A stretch of 64,000 nt of DNA from Salinilacustrithrix flava (GCA_024128875.1 JAMYFF010000002.1:372001-436000), one strand, 5' to 3'. Positions 9,497 to 17,674 are shown, counted from the first letter of the stretch. A program made the numbers and translations. The notes: generated by a model from the sequence alone, not told the origin.

Positions 9497-10629
9497 GAGC
9501 CGACCTCCTCGAGCAGCTCGTCGAAGGCGACGAGCAGCCGGGGGTCGTCCAGGTCGGCGACGTCGAGGTAGCTGCGGAACAGCTCGCTCGGCGACCGGCC
9601 GGCGACCGGGGCGTGGGTGGGCGTCGCTGGGTCCTCCGGCGACTGCACGAGCACGTCGACGCAGTGCGGGAACAGGGCGCGGACCTCGTCGGCCATCCCG
9701 GCCCGGCGGCGGTCGGTGACGACGATGCGGAGGAAGTCGTCGCCCGTGGTGCCGGCGAGGGGCTCGAGCTCGGGCAGCGAGCCCCGGAGCGTCCGCAGCT
9801 TCCGGCCGGCCTGGAGCGGGACCTCGCGGACGGCGGCCGGGACGCCGGGCTCGAGGTCGACGACGGTGACCGAGCTGGTGTTGGCCGTCTCGCCGAAGTC
9901 CAGCTGCAGGGGCGACCCGCTGTAGCGGATGCGGGTGGCGCCGGGGACGTCCTGGGACCGGTGGAGGTGGCCGAGTGCCACGTACTGCGCGGTGACGGGG
10001 AAGGCGAGGGCGCTGAGGCTGTAGTCCTCGATGGTGTGGACGGAGCGCTCGCCGCCCCCGGTGGTGCCGCCGGCGGCGAAGGCGTGGGCGCAGACGACGT
10101 TGACCGTGTCGGCGGCGAAGCCCTCGGTGAGGGCGCGCACGAGCACGCCCAGCCGGTCGGTGTAGGCCTGGGACAGCTGGTAGGCCTCGTCGCGCATCAG
10201 GGCATCGGCCCGCACGATGCCCCGCTTGGACACGAACGGGAGCATGGCCACCTGCACCGGGACGCCGCCGGCGTCGACGCGGACCACGCCGCCCTCGTCC
10301 GGCCGGGCGACCTGGGTGCGGACATGCACCCGGCCGAGCGTGAGCAGCGGGGCGACCGCCTCCAGCCGCCGGGCGTTGTCGTGGTTGCCGGCCACGACCA
10401 GCACGGGCGCGACCTCGGCCAGGTCGAGCAGGCCGCGGTAGACGACCTGCTCGGACTCGGGGCCGGGTGCCGAGGTCTCGAACAGGTCGCCGGCGACGAG
10501 GACCAGGTCGACGGATTCGGCGGCGGCGACGGTGGCCATCTCGGCCAGGACGGCGCGGTGCTCGTCGGCTCGGCTGGCGCCGCGCATGAGCTTGCCCACG
10601 TGCCAGTCGGAGGTGTGGAGGAGGCGCAC
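9493..10629 (-). CDS. sbcD: exonuclease subunit SbcD (Mre11-like nuclease)
   Basis: A 378-residue calcineurin-like phosphoesterase with all the dimetal motifs of Mre11/SbcD in order: TSDWHVGK (D8, H10), VAGDLFE, VVAGNHDN, CAHAF and GHLHR. It is the nuclease partner of SbcC. The GTG start at 10629 lies two bases after the HerA-like stop, and the reading frame overlaps sbcC by four bases, so expression is surely coupled. The C-terminal part (about residues 280-378) is less conserved and probably includes the SbcC-binding segment. No missing active-site residue was seen. Confidence 0.95.
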   Translation of the reverse strand: MRLLHTSDWHVGKLMRGASRADEHRAVLAEMATVAAAESVDLVLVAGDLFETSAPGPESEQVVYRGLLDLAEVAPVLVVAGNHDNARRLEAVAPLLTLGRVHVRTQVARPDEGGVVRVDAGGVPVQVAMLPFVSKRGIVRADALMRDEAYQLSQAYTDRLGVLVRALTEGFAADTVNVVCAHAFAAGGTTGGGERSVHTIEDYSLSALAFPVTAQYVALGHLHRSQDVPGATRIRYSGSPLQLDFGETANTSSVTVVDLEPGVPAAVREVPLQAGRKLRTLRGSLPELEPLAGTTGDDFLRIVVTDRRRAGMADEVRALFPHCVDVLVQSPEDPATPTHAPVAGRSPSELFRSYLDVADLDDPRLLVAFDELLEEVGS

Positions 10630-10631
10630 GG

Positions 10632-12362
10632 CTACAGCCCCTCGAACGGGTCGTCGGGGATGGCAGTGGTGCCCGGCGTCGTGGACGGGCCGGTGGTGCC
10701 GTCGGTCTCGGAGAACCGCGTGGCCCAGGCCGGGAACGGGAACTCGACGACGACGGGCACGGGCAGCTGGGGCTGGCTCACGATCATCGTGCCCGGCTTG
10801 ATGATGGTGGAGCGCTGGCGCTGCACGACGGGCAGCCAGCCGTACTCACCCCGGGTGGCCTCGGCGGAGTCGAGGCGACCCACGACGCGGATGGCGGAGT
10901 TGGCCACGACCCGCCGCTCGACCTCGCTGGCGGTCTGCTGGGCACCGATGAGGATGATGCCGAGCGAGCGGCCGCGCTCGGCCACGTCGAGCAGGAGCTC
11001 CTTGATCGGCGAGGTGCCCTCCCGGGGCGCGTACTTGTTGAGCTCGTCCAGCACCACGAACTGGAGCGGCTCGGCCGTGCCGGAGGCCTCCTTGGCCTGG
11101 AACGCCTGGCGCAGCACGACGCCGACGACGAAGCGCTTGGCCCGGTCGTTGAGGTTGTGGATGTCGACCACGGTGACCTGGTTGGCGTCGAGGTCGACCG
11201 GGTGGCTGCTGCGGCGCCGGACGTCGGCCCGGATGAGGTGCTCGAGGTGGTCGACCGCGCCGAACAGGCGCCGGACGAAGGCGCCGACCGTGCCGCCGCC
11301 GATGGCCCGGCCGGCCCAGTCGGCCACGGTGGCGTCGTCGTTGAGGCGGTCGTCCACGAGCTCGACCAGCTCCCGGAAGCGGGTGATGGACTGGCCCTCG
11401 ATGACCACGCCGCCGCCGTCGGTGGGGGTTGCCTCCTCCAGCCGGCGGGCCACGTTGTGCACGACCATCGTGTACTGCTGGCGGTCGTCCTCGGCGTCGG
11501 CGAACAGGAACGGCAGCAGCCGCTGCTTGCAGAACTCCGCGATGGTCCAGAAGAACGGTGCAACGCCCGTGGCCCGGGAGCCGACCTGCGGCGTGGCGTT
11601 CGCATCGCCCGGCCGGGGCGGCGCCACGATGCCGACGCTGCGGAACGGGCCGGGCTGGAGCCCGAGCAGTCCGTAGCGCTCGCGCTGGGCCTCGTCCAGG
11701 CGGGCGTTGTGGTGGTCGAGGAAGAGCAGGTCCTCGCCCTTGACGTTGAAGATGAGGGCCTTGGTGTTCGCCGTGGCTGCCCCGAGCGCGCCCGAGTGGA
11801 ACAGCGAGTAGAGCAGGAAGGTGGCGTAGGTGGTCTTGGTGGCCACGCCCGAGACGCCGGAGATGTTGACGTGGGCACCCCGGCTGCCGTCGAGGAACTC
11901 CTTGTCGATGAAGAACGGCTCGCCGTCCCGCGACAACCCGGCCGGCACCTTCTGGGCCATGTCGTCGAAGTGCAGGGCCCGACCCCGCTCGTCCCCCGTC
12001 GCCTTGCGCACGGCCGTGCCCGGCAGCGGCGGCACGAACACCTCGGGCTCGACCCGGGTGGTGATGACCTTGGCGGAACGGGACACCTGCGCCGGCAGCA
12101 GGCCGCCCTCGATGAGGAACACGTCGCTGTCGTACTGGGCCCCTTCGTGGCGGGCCCGGACCTGCTCGACCATGCCGTAGAGCTCCACCCGCTGACCGTC
12201 GGGCAGGGTGCGGTCCAGCGCGACGACGTCGTCGAGCTGGAGGAACTGGTCGTCCGCGATCCCGACCCAGTACTCGAGCGGCGTGGCGTCCTCGGTGCCG
12301 ATGACCCGACCGACGGTGCCGGCCGCGGCCGGGGTCGTGGGGTCGAGGTCGTCGGTGGCCAT
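10632..12362 (-). CDS. herA: HerA-like DNA translocase/ATPase
   Basis: A 576-residue FtsK/HerA-superfamily ATPase. Residues about 16-110 look like the HAS-barrel that HerA proteins use for hexamer contacts. The ATP site is at residues 169-178 (GVSGVATKTT). It keeps K176 and T177, but the glycine usually preceding the lysine is a threonine, a non-canonical Walker A. Walker B is FVVLDELNKYAPRE with D439/E440. A later SNAIRVVGRLDS stretch could hold the arginine finger. In archaea HerA pumps DNA for the NurA nuclease and works with Mre11-Rad50 in end resection. The operon here contains all three partners. The gene is first in the operon; its upstream region (12363-12421) separates it from a gene on the same strand, so the promoter is probably there. 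Confidence 0.85.
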   Translation of the reverse strand: MATDDLDPTTPAAAGTVGRVIGTEDATPLEYWVGIADDQFLQLDDVVALDRTLPDGQRVELYGMVEQVRARHEGAQYDSDVFLIEGGLLPAQVSRSAKVITTRVEPEVFVPPLPGTAVRKATGDERGRALHFDDMAQKVPAGLSRDGEPFFIDKEFLDGSRGAHVNISGVSGVATKTTYATFLLYSLFHSGALGAATANTKALIFNVKGEDLLFLDHHNARLDEAQRERYGLLGLQPGPFRSVGIVAPPRPGDANATPQVGSRATGVAPFFWTIAEFCKQRLLPFLFADAEDDRQQYTMVVHNVARRLEEATPTDGGGVVIEGQSITRFRELVELVDDRLNDDATVADWAGRAIGGGTVGAFVRRLFGAVDHLEHLIRADVRRRSSHPVDLDANQVTVVDIHNLNDRAKRFVVGVVLRQAFQAKEASGTAEPLQFVVLDELNKYAPREGTSPIKELLLDVAERGRSLGIILIGAQQTASEVERRVVANSAIRVVGRLDSAEATRGEYGWLPVVQRQRSTIIKPGTMIVSQPQLPVPVVVEFPFPAWATRFSETDGTTGPSTTPGTTAIPDDPFEGL

Positions 12363-12421
12363 GACGAGCGACGGTACCGACGAGGGGTGACAGGATCGGG
12401 GAGCCGCCCGTCACCTCGAGG

Positions 12422-12964
12422 TCAGATCGGTGGCTCCCCGGCCCGCACCGGGTGGCCGGGTGCGTCCTCGTCGAGCACCAGGCCCATGACCACCGAGTCC
12501 CAGAGCGAGCCGTCCTTGCGCCGGTACTGCCGGCGCCGGTAGCCCTCCTCGACGAACCCGAAGCGCTCGTACAGCGCCCGAGCCCGGTGGTTCCACGGCC
12601 AGTGCTCGAGCTCGAGCTTGTGCACGCCGGCCCCCCGGGCCCACTCGATCGCCTCCTCGACCAGCGCAGCACCGATGCCCTGGCCCCGGTGGCCGTCGGC
12701 GACGTTCATCCCCAGGTGGGCGATCCCGATCGGCGCGTGCATCGCCAGCGACCCGACCAGCGCACCGTCGATCTCGGCCACCAGGCAGACGGCGCTGGTC
12801 CCGGCCGCCTGCCGCTCGATGGTGTCCAGGTGCTTGGCCCGGTCGCCCTCGCGGTCGAGCGGCACCTGCGCCCCGATCCACACGCCCTCGCCCGCGACCG
12901 CCTCGCGCAGGTCGAGGAGCTCGTCGAGGTCGTCGCGCGTCGCCCGACGGATGGTCACGGCCAT
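12422..12964 (-). CDS. GNAT family N-acetyltransferase
   Basis: A 180-residue GNAT protein. ATG 12964 gives the normal start MAVTIRRATRDDLDELLDL; the longer frame adds an unlikely 20-residue leader. The acetyl-CoA-binding motif A is GHRGQGIGAALVEEAI, followed by a LELEHWPWNHRARALYERFGF segment typical of RimI/PhnO-like acetyltransferases that act on small amines or protein N-termini. The substrate cannot be told from sequence. The gene is divergent from the FAD oxidoreductase across 90 bases and sits 59 bases upstream of the HerA-like gene on the same strand. It could in principle share a transcript with the end-resection operon, though a functional link is not implied. Confidence 0.88.
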   Translation of the reverse strand: MAVTIRRATRDDLDELLDLREAVAGEGVWIGAQVPLDREGDRAKHLDTIERQAAGTSAVCLVAEIDGALVGSLAMHAPIGIAHLGMNVADGHRGQGIGAALVEEAIEWARGAGVHKLELEHWPWNHRARALYERFGFVEEGYRRRQYRRKDGSLWDSVVMGLVLDEDAPGHPVRAGEPPI

Positions 12965-13018
12965 GGCGACAGTGTGCGACGAGGGCGCGTCGACTGCCCG
13001 CGATTTCCCTGCTGGCGC

Positions 13019-13046
13019 TGTCACATCCGACCCGGGCTACCTCGTC
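13019..13046 (+). promoter_or_regulatory. candidate ECF41-type promoter
   Basis: TGTCACA (13019-13025) followed after 17 bases by CGTC (13043-13046). These are the -35 and -10 elements described for promoters used by ECF41 sigma factors. It lies immediately ahead of an oxidoreductase gene whose partner, translated from the same operon, is an ECF41-type sigma factor. The ATG is only nine bases past the -10 box, so the transcript would be leaderless or nearly so. Confidence 0.75.
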
Positions 13047-13054
13047 AGAGGGGC

Positions 13055-14266
13055 ATGCAGGACCACCGAGAGATCCACATCATCGGCGGAGGGCTGGCCG
13101 GGCTGACCGCCGCCGCCTTCGCGGCCCGGGCCGGCGCATCTGTCGTCGTCCACGAGAGCCGCCAGCGACTGGGCGGCCGGGCCACCACCGACGAGCGCGA
13201 GGGCTTCCGCTTCGATCAGGGCCCCCACGCCCTCTACCTGGGCGGTCCCGCCATCGGGGCGCTGCGGGACCTCGGCATCGACCCCGCCGGGGTGACACCG
13301 AGCCGGCTGGGCACCCTCGTGCGCGACGGCGTCGTCCACGACGCACCCACGACGCCCGGCACGTTCCTGTCGACCAGCGTGCTCGGCGTCCGGGACAAGC
13401 TCGAGCTCGGCCGGGTGCTGGCCGGGATCGTCCGCCAGCGGGCCGCCGACCACGCGCACCGCACGGTCGAGGAGTGGGCCGACGACATGACCCGACGACC
13501 GGCGGTGCGCCAGGTGCTCGACGCCCTCGTGCGCCTCGCCACCTACGCCAACCATCCCGAGACCATGAGCGCCGACCTCGCGGTGCGCCTGCTGCAGCAG
13601 GCAAGCGGCCCCGGCGTGCGCTACGTGGACGGCGGATGGCAGGTGCTCGTCGACCAGTTGGCATCCGTGGCCACTGCCGCCGGGGCGCGCATCGAGCACG
13701 GGGCGGTCCGCAGCGAGGTGCCTGACGCTGCCGCAGTGATCGTCGCTGCGGGTGGCCCCGCCACGGCTGCGGCGCTCCTCGACGTCGAGTGGTCGGTGGG
13801 CCCGGCGGCCGAGGCCAGCTGCCTCGACCTCGGCCTGCGCGGGCGGCCGCCGGTGCCGTTCGCGCTCGGCGTCGACGAGCCCCTCTACGCCTCCGAGCAC
13901 TCGATCGCCGGCGGCCGGGCGCCCGAGGGGAGCTCGGTGCTCGCCGTGGCCGAGTACCTCGGGGCGGATGCGGAGCCCGATCGCGAGCGGCTCGAGCGCT
14001 ACGTGCGGACCATCGGCGTGCCCGATGACGACATCGTCGTGGAGCGGTACCTTCACCGCATGGTGGTGAGCACGGCGATCCCCGTGGCCGCCGGAGGGGG
14101 CATGGCCGGTCGTCCCGGCACCGAGGTCCCCGGGCGGCCCGGCGCCTTCGTCGCCGGCGACTGGGTCGGCCCCGAGGGCAACCTCAGCGACGCCGCCATC
14201 GCCAGCGCCCGGGCCGCGGCCCTCGCCGCCGTCCGCCACGTCGAGCGGCTCCCGGTCGTGGGATGA
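13055..14266 (+). CDS. FAD-dependent amine oxidase/phytoene desaturase-like oxidoreductase
   Basis: A 403-residue flavoprotein. The N-terminal dinucleotide-binding motif is IHIIGGGLAGLTAAAFAA, followed by VVVHESRQRLGGRATT, and a C-terminal FAD-contact segment FVAGDWVGPEGNLSDAAIAS. This is the layout of NAD(P)-binding Rossmann amine oxidases and carotenoid desaturases. The start is ATG 13055. Its stop overlaps the sigma factor start by four bases (ATGA). ECF41 sigma factors are typically next to an oxidoreductase, epimerase or carboxymuconolactone decarboxylase that they control, and this gene fills that role here. The substrate is unknown. Confidence 0.85.
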   Translation: MQDHREIHIIGGGLAGLTAAAFAARAGASVVVHESRQRLGGRATTDEREGFRFDQGPHALYLGGPAIGALRDLGIDPAGVTPSRLGTLVRDGVVHDAPTTPGTFLSTSVLGVRDKLELGRVLAGIVRQRAADHAHRTVEEWADDMTRRPAVRQVLDALVRLATYANHPETMSADLAVRLLQQASGPGVRYVDGGWQVLVDQLASVATAAGARIEHGAVRSEVPDAAAVIVAAGGPATAAALLDVEWSVGPAAEASCLDLGLRGRPPVPFALGVDEPLYASEHSIAGGRAPEGSSVLAVAEYLGADAEPDRERLERYVRTIGVPDDDIVVERYLHRMVVSTAIPVAAGGGMAGRPGTEVPGRPGAFVAGDWVGPEGNLSDAAIASARAAALAAVRHVERLPVVG

Positions 14267-15168
14267 GCATCGAGCCGGCGACCAGCGCAGCCGCGGTGTT
14301 CGACGCCGAGCGGCCCCGGCTCGTCGCGCTCGCCTACCGGATGCTCGGCACGCCCGACGACGCCGACGACGTCGTCCAGGACGCCTGGCTGCGCTGGGCC
14401 GCCACCGACCGGTCCGCCATCGCCGAGCCGGCTGCGTGGCTGACCACGGTCACAACCCGACTGGCCATCGACCGGCTGCGGTCGGCGCAGCGCCGCCGGG
14501 AGGTCTACGTCGGCCCGTGGCTGCCCGAGCCCGTGGCCGCCGGTGACGAGGACGAGCCCTACGTGGCGGCTGCGTCGGCGGACTCCCTGACGCTGGCGTT
14601 CCTCACCGTCCTGGAGCGACTCCAACCGGTCGAGCGCGCCGTGCTGCTGCTGCACGACGTGTTCGGCTACCCCTTCGCCGAGGTGGCAGCGAGCGTCGGG
14701 CGCAGCGAGCCGGCGACCCGCCAGATCGCCCGGCGCGCTCGCGAGCGCGTCCGCGCCGACGGGCCCGAGCGCGACCGGGCGCCGGATGCGGCGCAGGCCG
14801 AGCGGCTCTCGGGCGCCTTCCTCGGCGCGGTGATCGAAGGGGACGTGGACGGGCTGCGCCGCCTCCTCGCCGACGACGTCGTGCACCTCTCCGACGGCGG
14901 CCCGCACCGGCGCGCCGCTCGCCGGCCGGTGGTGGGCGCACCGAAGGTGGCCCGGCTGCTGGTCAACCTGGCCAAGCGGGCCCAGCCCGGCACCCGATCC
15001 GCTCCGGTGCAGGTCAACGGCGAGCCGGGTTGGTACGTCACCGTGGATGGAGCCCCGGAGATGCTCCTGGTGCCGTCGTTCCGGGACGGTCGCGTGTCGC
15101 AGGTGTTCGCCATCCTCAACCCGGACAAGCTGGCCCGCTTCCACGCCGCCTGGGTGGCGCAGCAGTAG
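14263..15168 (+). CDS. ECF41-type (SigJ-like) RNA polymerase sigma factor
   Basis: A 301-residue sigma factor. Region 2 is at residues about 12-75 (LVALAYRMLGTPDDADDVVQDAWLRW). Region 4 is near 110-165 (LQPVERAVLLLHDVFGYPFAEVAASVGRSE). An extra C-terminal SnoaL-like domain from about 180 onward ends with the ECF41 hallmark NPDKL. In this group the C-terminal domain replaces a separate anti-sigma factor and both inhibits and supports activity. It is translationally coupled to the upstream FAD oxidoreductase. The operon promoter matches the ECF41 consensus, so autoregulation of sigma factor and enzyme is the expected circuit. The inducing signal is unknown. Confidence 0.93.
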   Translation: MSIEPATSAAAVFDAERPRLVALAYRMLGTPDDADDVVQDAWLRWAATDRSAIAEPAAWLTTVTTRLAIDRLRSAQRRREVYVGPWLPEPVAAGDEDEPYVAAASADSLTLAFLTVLERLQPVERAVLLLHDVFGYPFAEVAASVGRSEPATRQIARRARERVRADGPERDRAPDAAQAERLSGAFLGAVIEGDVDGLRRLLADDVVHLSDGGPHRRAARRPVVGAPKVARLLVNLAKRAQPGTRSAPVQVNGEPGWYVTVDGAPEMLLVPSFRDGRVSQVFAILNPDKLARFHAAWVAQQ

Positions 15169-15181
15169 GGCGCCCCTGGGC

Positions 15182-15203
15182 GACGATTCGTCGACGATTC
15201 GTC
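15182..15203. repeat. tandem 11-bp direct repeat GACGATTCGTC
   Basis: Two exact copies of GACGATTCGTC in tandem. The same ATTCGTCGAC core occurs at the centre of the large palindrome at 16423-16460, on the other side of the AbiEi/DUF559-like gene. The two therefore look like outer borders of one repeat-bracketed segment. Confidence 0.7.
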
Positions 15204-15215
15204 GGAAGCGCTTGA

Positions 15216-15323
15216 TTTCGGGCACTGCAGCCGTGCCCCCGGGAGGGGTTCTGCGCCCGGAACTGGCGAGGGGCATTTCGGGCGCCACAACCCTTCGCCC
15301 AGAAGGGGTCGTGTTCCCGAAGT
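15216..15323. repeat. two imperfect hairpin repeats, left side of AbiEi/DUF559 gene
   Basis: Two units of about 48 bases (15216-15263 and 15275-15323). Each has the form TTTCGGGC, then CCC, a short loop, GGG, and a closing G/CCCGGAA or CCCGAA arm. They resemble REP-like palindromic units. Two related units lie on the right side of the same gene. Confidence 0.6.
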
Positions 15324-15407
15324 CACGCAGCCGGCCGCCGATCGGTCGTGACCCTCCGGCTACCGTCGGTGCCGGCTTCCCCCGAGCACTTCCGAACGGA
15401 GGAAGCC

Positions 15408-16325
15408 GTGCGCCTGCACGACGTGGCCGCATTCATCGCCGAGGACCAGCTGGGCCTGGTCGCCCGGCGCCAACTGATCGACTGGGGCATACCCGGCCCG
15501 ACGGTCGAGTCCGCCGTCCGCCGCGGGCACCTGGTGCCGATGGCCCGGGGCGTGTACCGCCTGCCGGGCGCACCGGCCACACCCGAGGTCCGGCTCCTCG
15601 CCATGGTGCTCGCCGTCGGGGACGGCGCCGTGCTGTCGCACCGCTCGGCGGCCTGGCTGTGGGATCTCCTCCCCCTGCCGACACGCCACGAGGTGTCGGT
15701 GCCCCGTGGTCGGTGCCCCCGACCGACGGACCTCGTCGTGCACCGGTCGTCCGACCTCGACCTGGCAATCGCCGGGTCGGTCCGTGGCCTGCCGGTCACC
15801 GGCGTCGGTCGGACGATCCTCGACTGCGCCGGCGACCCGACCATCGACGTCGAGCTCCTCATCGACGCGGCCCGGCGGGTGCACAAGATCTCGCGCACCC
15901 TGCTGCCGGCCACCGTGGTCGCCCACGCCCGATCCGGCCGACGTGGCATCCACCGGCTCACCGACCTGCTCATCCTCGACGAGATGCCCCACTCCGACTT
16001 CGAGCGACTCGTCTGTCGCTGGCTCACCGACCTCGGCATCACCGAGTGGTGCCTCCACCACCGCATCGTCATCCCGGTGCGGGGATCGCTGGAGATCGAC
16101 ATCGCCTGGCCCGAGCTGCGGGTGGCGTTCGAGCTGGAGGGGGCCGACCACCGGGACCGGTCCATCGTCCACGACGACGACACCGAGCGGCAGAACTGGT
16201 TGAGCATCGCCAAGTGGCACGTCGTGCGCTCGACCTACCGGCGCTGGGTCCGCCACCCGTCGGCCGTCCTGAACGAGCTTGAGGCCGCGCTGGCCCTGGC
16301 CCGATCCCAAGTTCGGGGCACGTGA
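15408..16325 (+). CDS. AbiEi antitoxin-like/DUF559 protein
   Basis: A 305-residue protein from GTG 15408. That start is preferred because GGAGG precedes it by five bases; the GTG at 15348 has no ribosome-binding site. The N-terminal 60 residues look like the winged-helix of AbiEi-type antitoxins (GLVARRQLIDWGIPGPTVES, MARGVYRLPG), followed by an AbiEi-like middle part (VLSHRSAAWLW). The C-terminal 90 residues carry a DUF559/Vsr-like endonuclease pattern (FERLVCRWL, LEIDIAWPELRVAFELEGADHRD, then DDTERQNWL). Such solo genes are common in actinobacteria and of uncertain role; no AbiEii-type toxin adjoins it. Four hairpin repeats and two outer palindromic borders bracket the gene, suggesting it moved or amplified as a unit. 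Confidence 0.75.
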   Translation: MRLHDVAAFIAEDQLGLVARRQLIDWGIPGPTVESAVRRGHLVPMARGVYRLPGAPATPEVRLLAMVLAVGDGAVLSHRSAAWLWDLLPLPTRHEVSVPRGRCPRPTDLVVHRSSDLDLAIAGSVRGLPVTGVGRTILDCAGDPTIDVELLIDAARRVHKISRTLLPATVVAHARSGRRGIHRLTDLLILDEMPHSDFERLVCRWLTDLGITEWCLHHRIVIPVRGSLEIDIAWPELRVAFELEGADHRDRSIVHDDDTERQNWLSIAKWHVVRSTYRRWVRHPSAVLNELEAALALARSQVRGT

Positions 16326-16418
16326 GCCCTGCTCCGCGAGGGGTTTCCGTGCCAGAAGACCAACCCCGCAGCTCCGGGCGCCGCACCCCTCCACGACGGA
16401 GGGTAGGAGTGCCCGAAA
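16312..16418. repeat. two imperfect hairpin repeats, right side of AbiEi/DUF559 gene
   Basis: Two units (16312-16357 and 16373-16418) of the same design as those at 15216-15323: TTCGGGGCAC...CCT/AGG...GTGCC, and CCGGGCGCC...CCCTCC/GGAGGG...GCCCGAAA. The first arm of the left unit overlaps the last codons and stop of the gene. Confidence 0.6.
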
Positions 16419-16422
16419 ACGG

Positions 16423-16460
16423 CACTGGGCGGCGATTCGTCGACGAATCGCCGCCCAGTG
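16423..16460. terminator. perfect 38-base palindrome between convergent genes
   Basis: Two 19-base arms with no loop: CACTGGGCGGCGATTCGTC and its exact complement. It sits between the converging AbiEi/DUF559 gene and the diiron protein gene, 24 bases from the latter's stop. A bidirectional terminator is the simplest reading. Its centre shares ATTCGTCGAC with the repeat at 15182-15203, which also suggests an element border. Confidence 0.65.
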
Positions 16461-16484
16461 CGCGGACTCCAGATGCCGGTCGGC

Positions 16485-17630
16485 TCAGCCCTGGTTCGAG
16501 CTGTTCACCTCGCCCTCGGCGAGGGCGAACATCTCGTATTCCTCCTCGGTGTCGGCCCAGTCCTCGAACTGGATGACGCCGAGCTCGGTGAACTTCTGGC
16601 GCAGCCAGCCGTCGTTGCGGTCGAGCAGACCGAGCTTCTTGCAGTTCGGCACGATCTTGGCGAACAGCATCGACTGGAACATCGCCCGCTCCGGCGCGGC
16701 CATGACGAGCGGGAGCACCTCCTTGACGTCGAGGCCCATGCGGGCCCAGACCTCCTGCTGGAGGAACCGGTCGCGCATGCGCACGGCGGCCTCGAAGGCG
16801 AACTCCTGGCGCTCCTTCATCTCCACGTCGGAGAGCTCGGCGTAGTACTCCTTCAGCGACAGCACGCCGAAGGCCACGTGGCGGGCCTCGTCGGACATGA
16901 CGTAGCGGAGCAGCTTCTTGAGCAGCGGCTCGGTGGTCATCTGGTGGATGAAGCCGAACGCAGCCAGCGCCAGGCCCTCGACCATGATCTGCATGCCCAG
17001 GTAGGTCATGTCCCAGCGGCTGTCCTCGATGATGTCGTCGAGGAGCAGGCCGAGGTGGGCGTTGAGCGGGTAGTGGCCCGACAGCTTGGTGTCGAGGTAC
17101 TTGGCGAAGACCTCGACGTGGCGGGCCTCGTCCATCACCTGGGTGGCGGCGTAGTACTTGGCGTCGATCCACGGGACGGTCTCGACGATCTTGGCCGTGC
17201 AGAGCAGGGCGCCCTGCTCGCCGTGCATGAACTGCGACAGCATCCAGTTCTGGGACTCGACGCCGAGCTGCATCCACTCCTTCTCGCCCCACGTCGCGAA
17301 GGGGGTGCCGCTGACGTCCATCTCCGGGCCGAGGCCCCCGGCGCCGGCGGCGTTGGCGACGACCACCGCCTCCTGGTCGACCTCGATCGACCAGTCGAGG
17401 TCGGTCTCGCCGTTCCACATCGAGGTCTTGGCCTTCTCGTAGAGGCGGTTCAGGGCCGGGCGCTCGCCCTTCTCGTAGTTCCAGGTGAACAGCGCATCGG
17501 CGTTGTCCTGGACGGCGCGGATCAGCTCGCCCTCGTCGGACCCGACGACGGAGAGGATGCCCTCGATGTCGTGCAGGTCCTCGCGGCCGACGATGGCGGC
17601 GTTCTCGCTGGAGGCGGTGGTGTCGGTCAT
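16485..17630 (-). CDS. ferritin-like diiron-carboxylate protein
   Basis: A 381-residue all-helical protein with the diiron pattern of ferritin-like oxygenases and ribonucleotide-reductase-R2-like enzymes. GEQGAL supplies the first glutamate, MDEARHVEVF the first ExxH pair, IMVEGLALAAF another carboxylate, and MSDEARHVAFG a second ExxH pair. Such proteins activate oxygen for hydroxylation, N-oxygenation or desaturation; which reaction is used here cannot be told. ATG 17630 has a GAGGAG ribosome-binding site. The gene follows a TetR regulator by 44 bases on the same strand, making it the obvious regulated target. The C-terminal segment after residue 320 is acidic and Tyr/Phe-rich. Confidence 0.82.
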   Translation of the reverse strand: MTDTTASSENAAIVGREDLHDIEGILSVVGSDEGELIRAVQDNADALFTWNYEKGERPALNRLYEKAKTSMWNGETDLDWSIEVDQEAVVVANAAGAGGLGPEMDVSGTPFATWGEKEWMQLGVESQNWMLSQFMHGEQGALLCTAKIVETVPWIDAKYYAATQVMDEARHVEVFAKYLDTKLSGHYPLNAHLGLLLDDIIEDSRWDMTYLGMQIMVEGLALAAFGFIHQMTTEPLLKKLLRYVMSDEARHVAFGVLSLKEYYAELSDVEMKERQEFAFEAAVRMRDRFLQQEVWARMGLDVKEVLPLVMAAPERAMFQSMLFAKIVPNCKKLGLLDRNDGWLRQKFTELGVIQFEDWADTEEEYEMFALAEGEVNSSNQG

Positions 17631-17674
17631 TGGGGGGCTCCTCGGGTCTGGGGGGGGTTCGGTCGGGCGGATGG

